Both the position numbers and the translations under genes were made by a program. From Oceanospirillaceae bacterium ASP10-02a (GTDB lineage Bacteria; Pseudomonadota; Gammaproteobacteria; Pseudomonadales; Balneatricaceae), in the NCBI GenBank assembly GCA_905182035.1, contig CAJIZL010000017.1:1-64000 (forward strand): a DNA stretch of 64,000 nucleotides. The letters run 5' to 3'. This document shows positions 44,509 through 53,979 of this stretch, in pieces. Positions within the stretch are counted from its first letter, which is position 1. Every line of letters starts with the position of its first letter. The notes beneath the pieces were generated by a model. The model had not been told where the DNA came from. It made no database searches and saw only the letters and a program-made list of their open reading frames with translations.

Positions 44509-44532
44509 GCAATACACAAAGCAATACACAAA
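44509..44532 (+). repeat. 12-bp tandem duplication before DUF2333 gene
   Basis: GCAATACACAAA occurs twice in direct succession, ending at the ribosome binding site AAAGGA of the next gene. It looks like a recent slippage duplication in the leader. Confidence 0.9.
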
Positions 44533-44542
44533 GGAATTAACG

Positions 44543-45553
44543 ATGCCGAATATTAAGCAGGGATTACTCAATATTAAAGAAGATTATGTTGATGGGCGGC
44601 ACTGGATTGTTAGGGCTGCTGGCGCTCTTTTGTTGGTATATTTATTAATGGCGTCGATATTAGGCTTTTATTGGAATAGCGAACCTGATGTTTCACCACT
44701 ACCAAACTCCCAGACCGTAACAGGAGCAGCCACCACTAAAGCTCTACTGCATCTGGCTAACACCTTAATGGATAAACCTGGTGGTTATCTCTCGAACGAT
44801 GTTTCCCTGCCGGGGGTGTGGATGGATAATATTCCTAACTGGGAATACGGCGTGTTAATTCAAGTGCGTGATTTATCCCGGGCGATGCGCAAAGATTTTA
44901 GCCGTTCTCAATCGCAGTCTACTGAAGATATGGATCTGGCTATTGCAGAACCACAATTTAACTTTGACAGCGAAAGCTGGATGTTGCCGTCAAGTGAAGG
45001 CGAATATCGTACTGGTGCCGATGCACTCATACGTTACTTGGATCGGCTGGCAGATCAGCAACAAAGTCAGGCGCAGTTTTATGCCCGTGCAGATAACTTA
45101 ACGCGCTGGCTAGGCGATGTAGAAACCCGTTTGGGCAGCTTGTCGCAACGCCTTAGTGCTAGTGTAGGCCAAAAACGTTTAAATACAGACTTGGCGGGAG
45201 ATGCTTCAGCAACGCAATCGACCACTGCCGCCACTGAACTAGAAATTAAAACACCCTGGTCAGAAATCGATGATGTGTTTTATGAGGCGCGTGGCGCCAG
45301 TTGGGCATTGATTCAACTATTTCGTGCCGTCGAGATAGACTTTAAGTCAGTGTTAGAAAAGAAAAATGCGTTGGTGAGTTTGCGGCAAATTATACGTGAG
45401 TTGGAGGCGACCCAAGAAACCTTATGGAGCCCTATGGTTATGAATGGCTCAGGCTTTGGTTTGGTGGCTAACCACTCTTTAGTAATGGCGTCTTATATAG
45501 CTCGTGCCAACGCGGCTATCATAGACTTAAGGGGGTTGTTAACTCAAGGTTGA
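44543..45553 (+). CDS. DUF2333 family membrane protein
   Basis: 336 residues, recognised as DUF2333 from the block with LMDKPGGYLSND, GVWMDNIPNWEYGVL and QVRDLSRAMRKDFSRSQSQ. One N-terminal membrane segment (AGALLLVYLLMASILGFYW, about residues 27-45) is followed by a large soluble part, probably periplasmic. It includes a helical stretch (RYLDRLADQQQSQAQFYARADNL-like). No function is known to me. AAAGGA gives a good ribosome binding site. It is convergent with ppa across a shared hairpin. Confidence 0.85.
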   Translation: MPNIKQGLLNIKEDYVDGRHWIVRAAGALLLVYLLMASILGFYWNSEPDVSPLPNSQTVTGAATTKALLHLANTLMDKPGGYLSNDVSLPGVWMDNIPNWEYGVLIQVRDLSRAMRKDFSRSQSQSTEDMDLAIAEPQFNFDSESWMLPSSEGEYRTGADALIRYLDRLADQQQSQAQFYARADNLTRWLGDVETRLGSLSQRLSASVGQKRLNTDLAGDASATQSTTAATELEIKTPWSEIDDVFYEARGASWALIQLFRAVEIDFKSVLEKKNALVSLRQIIRELEATQETLWSPMVMNGSGFGLVANHSLVMASYIARANAAIIDLRGLLTQG

Positions 45554-45560
45554 GCTGTAA

Positions 45561-45590
45561 ATTGCCTCATTGCAAACGCAGTGAGGCAAT
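45561..45590. terminator. Hairpin between convergent genes
   Basis: A perfect 9-bp stem ATTGCCTCA/TGAGGCAAT with a 12-nt loop in the 47-bp gap between the DUF2333 gene and ppa. No strong U-run follows on either strand (weak TTTA toward the minus direction), but the position suits a bidirectional terminator. Confidence 0.55.
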
Positions 45591-45600
45591 CGTGAAGAAC

Positions 45601-46128
45601 TTAGCCTTTGTAAGCAGCAGCGGCCACTTGGATTTTGGCCTTGGCAGACTCTACGCCTTCCCAGCTTTCAACCTTAACCCACTTACCTTTTTCTAGGTTC
45701 TTGTAGTTTTCAAAGAACTCTTTGATTTGGTTACGTAATATTTCTGGTAAGTCGGTAATGTCCTGCACGTCGTTGTATGCTTGTGTTAGCTTTTCATGAG
45801 GTACAGCTAGAAGCTTAGCGTCTTCGCCAGCTTCATCAGTCATGTTCAAAACGCCCACTGGGCGACAACGGATAACACTGCCTGGTACAACAGGGTTAGG
45901 CGTAACAACTAATACGTCTAGAGCATCGCCATCGTCGGCAAGGGTGTTGTTTATGTAGCCGTAGTTGGCTGGGTAAAACATTGGTGAAGCCATGAATCGG
46001 TCAACAAATAAAGCATCTGTGTGTTTGTCAATTTCGTACTTAACGGGGCTGCTGTTGGCTGGAATTTCAATCACAACGTAGATGTCGTTAGGTAAATCTT
46101 TACCGGCTGGGATGTTTTGGTAGCTCAT
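45601..46128 (-). CDS. ppa: Inorganic pyrophosphatase (family I)
   Basis: Hydrolyses pyrophosphate and so pulls biosynthetic reactions forward. 175 residues with the metal-binding [11 protein letters not shown] motif, [30 protein letters not shown] and a C-terminal [11 protein letters not shown]. Normal length and a single-gene layout. Confidence 0.98.
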   Translation of the reverse strand: MSYQNIPAGKDLPNDIYVVIEIPANSSPVKYEIDKHTDALFVDRFMASPMFYPANYGYINNTLADDGDALDVLVVTPNPVVPGSVIRCRPVGVLNMTDEAGEDAKLLAVPHEKLTQAYNDVQDITDLPEILRNQIKEFFENYKNLEKGKWVKVESWEGVESAKAKIQVAAAAYKG

Positions 46129-46194
46129 GATCTAGTCTGATCCTAATAATGGTTAATAACGGTATGATAACTAATATAGTACCCAATATGGCAA

Positions 46195-47184
46195 TTAGGC
46201 TTGGTGGTAACGATTGACTCGCTCAACTTCTTCTTTGGAACCTAAAATCACCGGCACACGTTGGTGAATATGGTGAGGTTCTACGTCCATGATAGGTTTC
46301 TGGGTATCGCTGGAGGCGCCACCAGCTTGCTCAATTAGGAAGCTCATGGGGTTGCCTTCGTACATTAAGCGTAGTTTGCCAGCTTTACTTGGGTCACGGC
46401 TGTCATAGGGGTACATAAATACGCCACCACGGGTCAAAATTCGGTGTACTTCAGCTACCATGGAAGCAATCCAACGCATGTTGAAACGCTTGCCTAAAGG
46501 GCCGTCCTCGCCCAGCAACAAGTCATTGACGTAGGTTTGCATGGGTGCTTGCCAAAAGCGTTGATTTGACATGTTGATAGCAAATTCTTCTGTACTTTCA
46601 GGTACTTGAATTTGGTCTTCTGTTTGGTAAAAAACGCCATCAGCGCCTAAGTTATACATAGCCACACCATTACCTGTAGTGATGGCAAGAATTACAGAAG
46701 GTCCATACAAAACATAGCCTGCAGCTATCTGTCTACGACCTGCCTGCAAAAAACTATCTGTGGTGACTTCTGTGCAATCATCGGGCAAAGCTAGCACAGA
46801 AAAAATGGTGCCTACGGTAACGTTAATATCGATATTTGAACTGCCGTCTAATGGGTCAAATGTGACAAGGTACTGGCCATCTGCATTGCCCGCAATAGCA
46901 TCATCTTCTTCCTCGGACGCAATGCCGGCAACGCTACGATTAGCCAGCAAGGCTTGCTTTAGTAAATCGTTGGAAATAACGTCTAGTTTTTTCTGTATTT
47001 CACCTTGAACATTTTCTTGTTCAGCAGACCCATATAGGCCACTTAAGGCACCGCCACGCAGGCGTTCGGCAATGTTTTTACAGGTGGTGGTTATAGAGTC
47101 AACTACGGAGACAAGTTGTGGGTCAACTTGGGCTTGCTCAAAGGCTTGATTGAGGCTCAACATGAGATTTTTAGAGGTGTCCAT
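46195..47184 (-). CDS. fbp: Fructose-1,6-bisphosphatase, class I
   Basis: Gluconeogenic phosphatase of 329 residues. Metal-site motif [45 protein letters not shown] and [12 protein letters not shown] near the end. Its presence fits growth on amino and organic acids, in line with putA. It is divergent from ubiX. Confidence 0.97.
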   Translation of the reverse strand: MDTSKNLMLSLNQAFEQAQVDPQLVSVVDSITTTCKNIAERLRGGALSGLYGSAEQENVQGEIQKKLDVISNDLLKQALLANRSVAGIASEEEDDAIAGNADGQYLVTFDPLDGSSNIDINVTVGTIFSVLALPDDCTEVTTDSFLQAGRRQIAAGYVLYGPSVILAITTGNGVAMYNLGADGVFYQTEDQIQVPESTEEFAINMSNQRFWQAPMQTYVNDLLLGEDGPLGKRFNMRWIASMVAEVHRILTRGGVFMYPYDSRDPSKAGKLRLMYEGNPMSFLIEQAGGASSDTQKPIMDVEPHHIHQRVPVILGSKEEVERVNRYHQA

Positions 47185-47368
47185 TCTGGCGTATAAAATG
47201 TGAGCGTAATTATATGTTACTTACCACAAAAAGTCTTGCGGCTTAAGTCTAATTTGCTGCCCTTTTATGCAGTTCTAGTAGCTATCGTAATTTGCCTCCA
47301 TGGCCGGTGGTAGCTTATACGCTTTTAGCTGGTACAATGATGTTGAAACTCACTTTTTATACAAGTTT

Positions 47369-48010
47369 ATGAATCAAACAGACGCTCCTGTGCCATCTCT
47401 TTCAAGGGCACCTTATAAGGTAACTTTGGCCATTACTGGTGCTTCAGGCGTTCAGTACGGCTTGCGTTTATTGCAATGTCTGCTGGTGGCTCAGTGTGAA
47501 GTATCGCTAATGGTCTCTGCGGCAGCACAGGTGGTGCTGGTGACGGAAACAGACCTTAAAGTGCCCTCAGCAACGGCGGCGATGCAGGCCTTTTTTAGTG
47601 AGTTGTATGGAGCGAAGGCGGGCCAGTTACGAGTGTTTGCTAAGCAGCAATGGATGGCTCCTGTGGCATCTGGCTCTGGTGGTGGCGACGCTATGGTGGT
47701 GTGCCCGTGCAGTACCGGTAGTTTGTCGGCAATCGCTTGTGGGGCAAGTAATAATCTTATTGAGCGTGCAGCAGACGTACATTTAAAAGAGCGCCGTAAA
47801 TTGATTCTGGTGCCACGAGAAGCGCCTTATTCAGAAATTCACCTTGAGCATATGCTTAAATTAACGCGCATGGGTGCGGTGGTTATTCCTGCCAGCCCTG
47901 GGTTTTATAATCGTCCGCAAAGTGTGGCAGATATGGTGGATTTTGTGGTGGCGCGAATTATGTCGCAACTTGGTTTGCCACAGACATTAGTGCCTGCGTG
48001 GGGAGAATAG
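47369..48010 (+). CDS. ubiX: Flavin prenyltransferase UbiX
   Basis: Makes prenylated FMN for the UbiD decarboxylase of ubiquinone synthesis. 213 residues with VTLAITGASGVQYGLRLL, the VVCPCSTGSLSAIACG block, NLIERAADVHLKERRKLILVPREAPYSEIHLEHM and SPGFYNRPQ. I choose ATG at 47369 because the family motif then starts near residue 18. An upstream start would add 23 atypical residues and overlap a possible -10 (TACAAT near 47333). Confidence 0.93.
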   Translation: MNQTDAPVPSLSRAPYKVTLAITGASGVQYGLRLLQCLLVAQCEVSLMVSAAAQVVLVTETDLKVPSATAAMQAFFSELYGAKAGQLRVFAKQQWMAPVASGSGGGDAMVVCPCSTGSLSAIACGASNNLIERAADVHLKERRKLILVPREAPYSEIHLEHMLKLTRMGAVVIPASPGFYNRPQSVADMVDFVVARIMSQLGLPQTLVPAWGE

Positions 48011-48062
48011 AAAAATTCCAGTAATTGCGCTGGTTTTTACTCTATTTGACTTCAATTCGAGC

Positions 48063-48068
48063 TATAAT
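48063..48068 (+). promoter_or_regulatory. Candidate -10 before proA
   Basis: A perfect TATAAT 41 bp before the proA ATG, in the 99-bp gap after ubiX. No acceptable -35 lies at 16-18 bp, so it is tentative. Confidence 0.4.
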
Positions 48069-48109
48069 GTGTGCGCTAGTATTTTTACAGTTTTTAAGAG
48101 ATTTTTGTC

Positions 48110-49378
48110 ATGTCTGTCGCTGATTACATGCAACAATTAGGTGCCCAAGCTAAAGCCGCTTCCGCGGTTTTGGCGACAGCGCCGACGGTGGCAAAAAACA
48201 ATGCACTTTTAGCTATGGCTAGCGCTCTAAACTCTGCGAGATCTGCCCTATTAGCAGCTAATGAAAAAGATCTAGCTGCTGGCCGGGATAACGGTTTAGA
48301 TAACGCTATGCTGGACCGCCTTAGGGTCACAGACGAAGGCATTGACGCCATGATGTTAGGCTTGCGGCAGGTTGCAGAGCTGGCCGACCCTGTAGGCGAA
48401 ATTTCGGAAATGAGTTTTCGTCCGTCTGGTATTCAGCTTGGTAAAATGCGGGTGCCATTGGGTGTGGTGGGAATTATTTATGAATCCCGCCCCAACGTTA
48501 CTGTAGATGCCGCTAGCCTATGTATTAAATCTGGTAATGCTGCCATTTTAAGGGGTGGCTCAGAAGCCACTCATTCAAACCAAGCCATCGCTCAGTGCGT
48601 AAAGCAAGGATTGCTCGCAGCAGAATTACCCGCTGCATCGGTCCAGGTAATTGAAACTACAGACCGAGCTGCTGTAGGCGAACTCATTACCCTGACGGAA
48701 TTCGTTGACGTCATTGTGCCGCGCGGTGGCAAGGGTCTGATTAAGCGGGTGAGTGCAGAAGCACGTATTCCCGTGATTAAACATTTAGACGGCAACTGTC
48801 ACGTGTATATTGATGACCAAGCTGATGCTACCAAGGCTATTAATATTGTCATTAATGCCAAAACTAGACGTTATGGTGTATGTAACGCCATGGAGTCTTT
48901 GTTGATCGCCGAGTCTCGTGCAGAAGAGTTATTACCTCAGTTGGCTCAAGGTTTACAAGAGTTTGATATTGAGCTGCGCTTGTGCCCGCGTGCCATGGTC
49001 CAAGTAGGAAGCTACCAAGGTACTATTGTTGCTGCCACAGAAGACGATTGGTATGCAGAGTATTTAGCAGCTGTGCTGTCCGTTAAAGTTGTAGCAGATA
49101 TGGAGGCGGCTATCGAGCACATTAATGTTTATGGCTCCCACCATACAGATGCCATGGTCAGTGAAAATTACACCAAGGCCCGTGAGTTTATAGCGCGGGT
49201 GGATTCAAGCTCTGTGATGATAAATGCGTCCACGGCTTTTGCAGACGGTTTTGAATACGGCCTTGGTGCAGAAATTGGCATCTCTACAGACAAGATACAC
49301 GCCCGCGGACCTGTTGGGCTACAAGGCCTAACGTCACAGAAGTATGTGGTTTTTGGTGATGGTCATACCCGAGTTTAA
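48110..49378 (+). CDS. proA: Glutamate-5-semialdehyde dehydrogenase
   Basis: Reduces gamma-glutamyl phosphate in proline synthesis. An aldehyde-dehydrogenase fold of 422 residues: [44 protein letters not shown], the catalytic Cys in [13 protein letters not shown], and [17 protein letters not shown]. The window thus holds both a proline synthesis enzyme and PutA, which runs the opposite way. nadD overlaps its 3' end. Confidence 0.97.
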   Translation: MSVADYMQQLGAQAKAASAVLATAPTVAKNNALLAMASALNSARSALLAANEKDLAAGRDNGLDNAMLDRLRVTDEGIDAMMLGLRQVAELADPVGEISEMSFRPSGIQLGKMRVPLGVVGIIYESRPNVTVDAASLCIKSGNAAILRGGSEATHSNQAIAQCVKQGLLAAELPAASVQVIETTDRAAVGELITLTEFVDVIVPRGGKGLIKRVSAEARIPVIKHLDGNCHVYIDDQADATKAINIVINAKTRRYGVCNAMESLLIAESRAEELLPQLAQGLQEFDIELRLCPRAMVQVGSYQGTIVAATEDDWYAEYLAAVLSVKVVADMEAAIEHINVYGSHHTDAMVSENYTKAREFIARVDSSSVMINASTAFADGFEYGLGAEIGISTDKIHARGPVGLQGLTSQKYVVFGDGHTRV

Positions 49379-50036
49379 TGCTAGCCCTGCAGCCACAGTT
49401 AAGCTGTTGTGGGGTGGCACCTTTGATCCAATACATCAAGGTCACGTGTCATCAGCCATTGAGCTGAGTAAATACTTAGGTGTGCAACCGGTACAACTGC
49501 TACCTAATAGCCAACCTGCCCATCGGCAAAGGCCCGTAGCAACAGCAGAGCAGAGGGCAGAGATGTTGGCTTTGGCTATTGATGCCCATGACGAATTAGC
49601 CATGGATACACGTGAGGTCAAACGTCAAGGGCCAAGTTATAGTGTGTCCACTATGGCCGAAGTAAGGCAAGAAATAGGCCCTATTATGCCATTAATATGG
49701 TGCATGGGAATGGATGCTTTTGCTGGGTTACGGCAATGGCATCGTTGGCAAGAATTATTAGATTATGGGCATGTGTTAGTGCTTACTAGGCCCGCAACCT
49801 ACTGGCCGCAGGATCCTGAGCTGCTTACCTGGTATGCAACTCATAAAGTGGAGGACGCTAAACATTTGTTAGCTTCGCCATCTGGTCAGGTGGCCCACCT
49901 GAAATTAGGGCAACATGCGGTATCTGCGACGCAGATACGGCAACAGCTGTGCTTAGGTCTTAAACCAAGCGCAACAGAATTAGCGCCTGCAGTGGCACAA
50001 TACATTGCAAGCCAAAGCCTATACGGCATTAATTAG
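49359..50036 (+). CDS. nadD: Nicotinate-nucleotide adenylyltransferase
   Basis: Adenylates NaMN in NAD synthesis. 225 residues with the nucleotidyltransferase motif [63 protein letters not shown] and the C-terminal [14 protein letters not shown] at 49359 overlaps proA by 20 bp; there is no later ATG before the motif. The preceding holA/lptE/leuS genes of many genomes are absent here; proA takes that position. Confidence 0.94.
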   Translation: MVIPEFNASPAATVKLLWGGTFDPIHQGHVSSAIELSKYLGVQPVQLLPNSQPAHRQRPVATAEQRAEMLALAIDAHDELAMDTREVKRQGPSYSVSTMAEVRQEIGPIMPLIWCMGMDAFAGLRQWHRWQELLDYGHVLVLTRPATYWPQDPELLTWYATHKVEDAKHLLASPSGQVAHLKLGQHAVSATQIRQQLCLGLKPSATELAPAVAQYIASQSLYGIN

Positions 50037-50054
50037 ATTTTTGGAACACGAATT

Positions 50055-50423
50055 ATGGCTATGCCCATTGAAGACTTATTAACATTGATCACCAGCGCTC
50101 TAGAAGACATGAAGGGCAAAGACATCGTGCAGTTAGATGTGCGTGGCTTATCAAACGTCACTGACTATATGGTGATCGCTACTGGAACATCTAACCGTCA
50201 TGTAAAATCCCTAGCCGACGAAGTGTCATTCAAAGCTAAACAAAGTGGTGTTGCACCTTTGGGTATTGAAGGTGAAATGAGTGGCGACTGGGTATTGTCA
50301 GATCTTGGTGATGTTGTGGTACACGTGATGCAAGCTGAAGCTCGTGAGTTCTACGACTTAGAGCGTTTGTGGAACCCAGCCCTTAAAGAAAATTTATCTA
50401 GCGTTGTAGAGCCCATCGTATAA
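50055..50423 (+). CDS. rsfS: Ribosomal silencing factor RsfS
   Basis: Binds L14 and blocks subunit joining when nutrients are scarce. 122 residues with [35 protein letters not shown]-type core (D/TDYM and TSNRH visible) and [22 protein letters not shown]. It directly abuts rlmH, whose start follows the stop codon. Confidence 0.97.
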   Translation: MAMPIEDLLTLITSALEDMKGKDIVQLDVRGLSNVTDYMVIATGTSNRHVKSLADEVSFKAKQSGVAPLGIEGEMSGDWVLSDLGDVVVHVMQAEAREFYDLERLWNPALKENLSSVVEPIV

Positions 50424-50891
50424 ATGAAAATTAAGTTGCTAGCAGTGGGCACTAAAATGCCTGCTTGGATCACTCAAGGCTATGACGAGTATGCTCGCCG
50501 TATGCCTAGTGACATGCAACTAAAATTACAGGAATTGGGTTTAGGTTTTCGAGGCAAAGGTGCGGATTTAAAACGTGCTATTGCTAAGGAAGGTGAACAG
50601 ATGTTGGCCTCTATCCCAGCCCAAGACCACGTTATCGCACTTGATGTACTTGGTAAATCTTGGAGTACCGAGCAACTGGCTAAACAATGCGGTGATTGGC
50701 GTATGGGTGGTCGTAATGTCACTCTGTTGGTGGGTGGGCCAGATGGATTAGCCCAGGACTGTGTGGCAAGGGCGGACCAACGCTGGTCTTTATCTCCCCT
50801 CACGTTACCCCACCCGTTAGTACGTGTGTTATTAGCTGAGCAAATATACCGCGCTTGGAGTTTGCTCAATAACCACCCCTACCATAAGTAG
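50424..50891 (+). CDS. rlmH: 23S rRNA pseudouridine-1915 N3-methyltransferase
   Basis: SPOUT-fold methyltransferase of 155 residues that modifies Psi1915 in helix 69. It starts [16 protein letters not shown] and has [50 protein letters not shown] and the terminal HHPYHK-like NNHPYHK. Start codon immediately after the rsfS stop. Confidence 0.98.
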   Translation: MKIKLLAVGTKMPAWITQGYDEYARRMPSDMQLKLQELGLGFRGKGADLKRAIAKEGEQMLASIPAQDHVIALDVLGKSWSTEQLAKQCGDWRMGGRNVTLLVGGPDGLAQDCVARADQRWSLSPLTLPHPLVRVLLAEQIYRAWSLLNNHPYHK

Positions 50892-50902
50892 CTGACCATA
50901 TT

Positions 50903-52828
50903 ATGCCTTGGTCACAAATGAATAATCAGCACCAAGAAGTAAGCCAATTTAAGGCACGTCTTTGGTGGGCCCTATTTCTTATTGTATTAGTCTTTGCAGG
51001 CATTGTTTCCCGGTTGGTTTATTTGCAAGTCTGGCAACACCAGCACTATGTCACTGAATCGGATGATAATCGCCAGCAATTACAAGCTATCGCACCTACT
51101 AGGGGATTAATATACGACACTAATGGCGACTTATTAGCGGGCAATCGTGCCAGTCATATTTTAACCTTAGTGCCCGAACAGTTAGCAGGTGGGCGGGGCA
51201 GTATTGATGGGGTCCTAGCCGAGTTGGCTCAAGTTATTACTATCGATGAAGGCGATATAAAACGCTTTAAACGCCGCTTAAATCAGCCCCGTAGGCCCCA
51301 TAGCCCAGTGGCATTAAGCTTTCAATTGAATCAAACAGAAATCGCCCAAATTATTGTTAATCAACACCGCCTTCCAGGCGTGAGAATCGTTCCTGATTTA
51401 GTCCGATACTACCCTTCGGACGAGGGTTTTGTGCATGCATTAGGTTATGTGGGCCGTATTAACGACCGTGAACTCGCTAAGCTTGATAGCACTAATTACA
51501 GTGCCACTGAGCACGTCGGAAAGTTAGGCGTAGAACGTTATTACGAAACGGAATTACATGGAACTGTGGGCTACCAAACCGTAGAGACTAATGCCAGAGG
51601 CCGAGTTATACAAGTGTTAGACCGCCTTGAGCCTGTGCCAGGGAAGGACATTACCCTATTTTTAGATGCGCAATTGCAGCAAACTGCAGCGAAGCTGTTA
51701 GAGGGTAAGCGTGGTGCGATTGTGGCTATCGATCCTAGAACAGGTGGTGTGTTAGCTATGGCCAGTGCGCCAAGCTATGGAGCTAATCAATTCGTTACTG
51801 GCATTAGCAATGCTAATTACCAAGCACTGCGAAAATCTGACGACCTGCCATTGTTTAACCGAGCACTGCGTGGTCGTTACCCGCCGGCCTCAACGGTAAA
51901 ACCAGTGATTGCCATTGCAGGTATTGACTCTGGCATCATATCCCGTAAATATTCCATTTGGGACCCTGGTTATTACCAACTTACCGAAGATGGACGCCTT
52001 TATCGCGATTGGAAAGAAGGGGGCCATGGGCGAGTCAACATGCACAAGTCTATCGTTGAATCTGTAGACACTTTTTATTACAGTATTGCCCATTTAATGG
52101 GTAATACACCCATGACAAAGTATCTCGCTCTATTCGGCTTGGGCCAGGTTACTATTGCGGATCAGCCAGAAGCCATAAAGGCTGTTTTGCCTACAAAAAA
52201 ATGGAAGCGAGCAAACCGCAATGCCTCCTGGTTTCGAGGAGATTCATTAAACTTAGGTATTGGCCAAGGCTTTTTATCGGCCACACCAACACAGTTAGCA
52301 ACTATGGCCATGTTACTCGCCAATAAAGGCCAATGGCATCAAATCCGAATGATAAAAGCCATCGATGGCCAGGCCGTGGAAAAGGTCAGTGACATAGGCC
52401 GCAACGACCCTAAGCAGCCAGTTAATATTGAGTTAAAGCGCACTAGTGATTGGAACAAAATCCACAATGCGATGGTTGACGTTATGCATGGTAAAAAAGG
52501 TACTGGACGACGCAGTGGTGCTGACAGCAGCTATAAAATAGCTGGCAAAACTGGCACAGCTCAAGTATTAGGCATCAAGCAGGATGACACCTATGATGCT
52601 GAAAAAATTGCCGAACGATTTCGCGATCATGGCCTATACATTGGCTGGGCACCGGCCAAAGATCCAGTGATTGTTCTAGCGGTAATAATTGAAAATGGTG
52701 GTGGTGGTAGTTCCGCTGCGGCACCTTTGGCACGTAAGCTGTTTGATGTGCGTATTTTGGGTGCTATGGCTGAAGAGAAGGCTGAAGAGAAGGCTGAAGA
52801 GAAGGATGGGGCTACAAACGATGGCTGA
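50903..52828 (+). CDS. mrdA: Penicillin-binding protein 2 (elongation transpeptidase)
   Basis: Class B PBP that crosslinks peptidoglycan during rod elongation with RodA. 641 residues. One membrane anchor (ALFLIVLVFAGIVSRLVYL), a pedestal domain (YYPSDEGFVHALGYVGRI), then the transpeptidase with the SxxK nucleophile in PPASTVKP, SVDTFYY supplying the SxN-like motif and GKTGTAQV as the KTG box. The C-terminal tail has three AEEK repeats (residues about 623-634) not expected in the family. The stop overlaps rodA by 8 bp. Confidence 0.97.
   Translation: MPWSQMNNQHQEVSQFKARLWWALFLIVLVFAGIVSRLVYLQVWQHQHYVTESDDNRQQLQAIAPTRGLIYDTNGDLLAGNRASHILTLVPEQLAGGRGSIDGVLAELAQVITIDEGDIKRFKRRLNQPRRPHSPVALSFQLNQTEIAQIIVNQHRLPGVRIVPDLVRYYPSDEGFVHALGYVGRINDRELAKLDSTNYSATEHVGKLGVERYYETELHGTVGYQTVETNARGRVIQVLDRLEPVPGKDITLFLDAQLQQTAAKLLEGKRGAIVAIDPRTGGVLAMASAPSYGANQFVTGISNANYQALRKSDDLPLFNRALRGRYPPASTVKPVIAIAGIDSGIISRKYSIWDPGYYQLTEDGRLYRDWKEGGHGRVNMHKSIVESVDTFYYSIAHLMGNTPMTKYLALFGLGQVTIADQPEAIKAVLPTKKWKRANRNASWFRGDSLNLGIGQGFLSATPTQLATMAMLLANKGQWHQIRMIKAIDGQAVEKVSDIGRNDPKQPVNIELKRTSDWNKIHNAMVDVMHGKKGTGRRSGADSSYKIAGKTGTAQVLGIKQDDTYDAEKIAERFRDHGLYIGWAPAKDPVIVLAVIIENGGGGSSAAAPLARKLFDVRILGAMAEEKAEEKAEEKDGATNDG
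52769..52804 (+). repeat. Three tandem 12-bp units at the end of mrdA
   Basis: GCTGAAGAGAAG occurs three times without change, encoding AEEK-AEEK-AEEK in the PBP2 tail. The array ends 17 bp before the rodA start, so unit number also sets the distance to the rodA ribosome binding region. Confidence 0.95.
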
Positions 52829-53957
52829 TTTCCAACGCTGGGCCCCTGAAGCAAGAAGACACTTAAAGAAAGGCCCTGGGCTGTGGCTAAAGCTCAAGTT
52901 AGACCCATGGCTGCTGCTGGTGCTATTGGCTATAATGTCGTTTGGCTTATTGGTATTGTATTCTGGCTCTGGCTCGAGTGAAACCGCTGTGAATAAACAG
53001 TTAGTGCGATATGGTTTGGCGCTGCTGGTTATGGTCATCATCACCCAAGTTAACCTACGCCATGTGCAGCGATGGATACCCTTGTTATACATTGCTGGGC
53101 TGTTGTTGCTTGTTGCTGTGTTGTTATTTGGAGCAGGTGCAAAAGGGGCTCAGCGATGGTTAGAAATCCCAGGGCTTCCTCGTTTTCAACCTTCTGAGAT
53201 TATGAAGCTAGTGGTACCGTTAACCGTATCTTGGTATTTAGCTGGCCAGCCAAGGCCACCCAAGCTAATACACGTCATAGTGGCCATGGTATTAGTGGCG
53301 GTGCCAGTGCTACTGATTGCCAAGCAACCGGACTTAGGCACCTCTTTGCTTATTGGTAGTTCTGGGGTGTTTGTTGTGTTCTTTGCGGGTTTGTTGTGGC
53401 GCTACATAATTCTCGCAATGGCCTTAGGTGCCGCGGGTTTGCCTTTGATGTGGATGGGCCTGCGCGAATACCAAAAGCAACGAGTGATCACATTCTTAGA
53501 TCCAGAAAGTGATCCTCTGGGTGCGGGTTGGAATATTATTCAGTCTAAAATTGCTATTGGTTCTGGTGGTATTAATGGCAAAGGTTGGCTGCAAGGGACC
53601 CAGTCTCACCTGGACTTTTTGCCGGAAACCCATACGGACTTTATAGTCGCCGTTCTGGCAGAAGAATTTGGCTTAATTGGCGTGTGTGTGTTGCTTTCAC
53701 TCTATTTTTTGGTAGTGCTTAGAGGGTTGATTATTGCCGGTTATGCCACCCATCCATTTGATCGGATGTTAGCAGCGAGTTTGACTCTAACCTTCTTTGT
53801 TTATGTAGTGGTAAACGTTGGTATGGTTAGTGGCTTGTTGCCAGTGGTAGGCGTGCCCTTGCCCTTGGTAAGCTATGGAGGCACTGCGGCAGTTACCTTA
53901 ATGGCTAGTATAGGCTTGTTGATGTCTATCCATGCCCGTAGGCCTCAACGCATTTAA
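52821..53957 (+). CDS. rodA: RodA peptidoglycan glycosyltransferase
   Basis: SEDS-family polymerase of the elongasome, partner of PBP2. 378 residues with about ten membrane segments. LDPWLLLVLLAIMSFGLLVLYSGSG is split into anchor and motif; later come RFQPSEIMKL, LIAKQPDLGTSLLI, FLPETHTDFIVAVLAEEFG (catalytic-region acidic residues) and PLPLVSYGG. ATG at 52821 gives about 26 residues before LDPWLL, as in Pseudomonas RodA, with GGGG nine bases upstream. Longer upstream frames add an Arg-rich stretch from another frame of mrdA. Confidence 0.95.
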   Translation: MADFQRWAPEARRHLKKGPGLWLKLKLDPWLLLVLLAIMSFGLLVLYSGSGSSETAVNKQLVRYGLALLVMVIITQVNLRHVQRWIPLLYIAGLLLLVAVLLFGAGAKGAQRWLEIPGLPRFQPSEIMKLVVPLTVSWYLAGQPRPPKLIHVIVAMVLVAVPVLLIAKQPDLGTSLLIGSSGVFVVFFAGLLWRYIILAMALGAAGLPLMWMGLREYQKQRVITFLDPESDPLGAGWNIIQSKIAIGSGGINGKGWLQGTQSHLDFLPETHTDFIVAVLAEEFGLIGVCVLLSLYFLVVLRGLIIAGYATHPFDRMLAASLTLTFFVYVVVNVGMVSGLLPVVGVPLPLVSYGGTAAVTLMASIGLLMSIHARRPQRI

Positions 53958-53979
53958 ATTGACTTAGATAGATCAACAT

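Noticed and set aside
48050-48068. TTGACT plus TATAAT before proA as a full sigma-70 promoter.
   Set aside because: Only 11 bp separate the two hexamers, too few for polymerase; only the -10 is kept as a candidate.
52689-52820. Upstream extension of rodA with an Arg-rich N-terminus (KRRLKRRLKRR).
   Set aside because: It is the AEEK repeat array of mrdA read in another frame; the RodA family starts about 26 residues before LDPWLL, matching ATG 52821.
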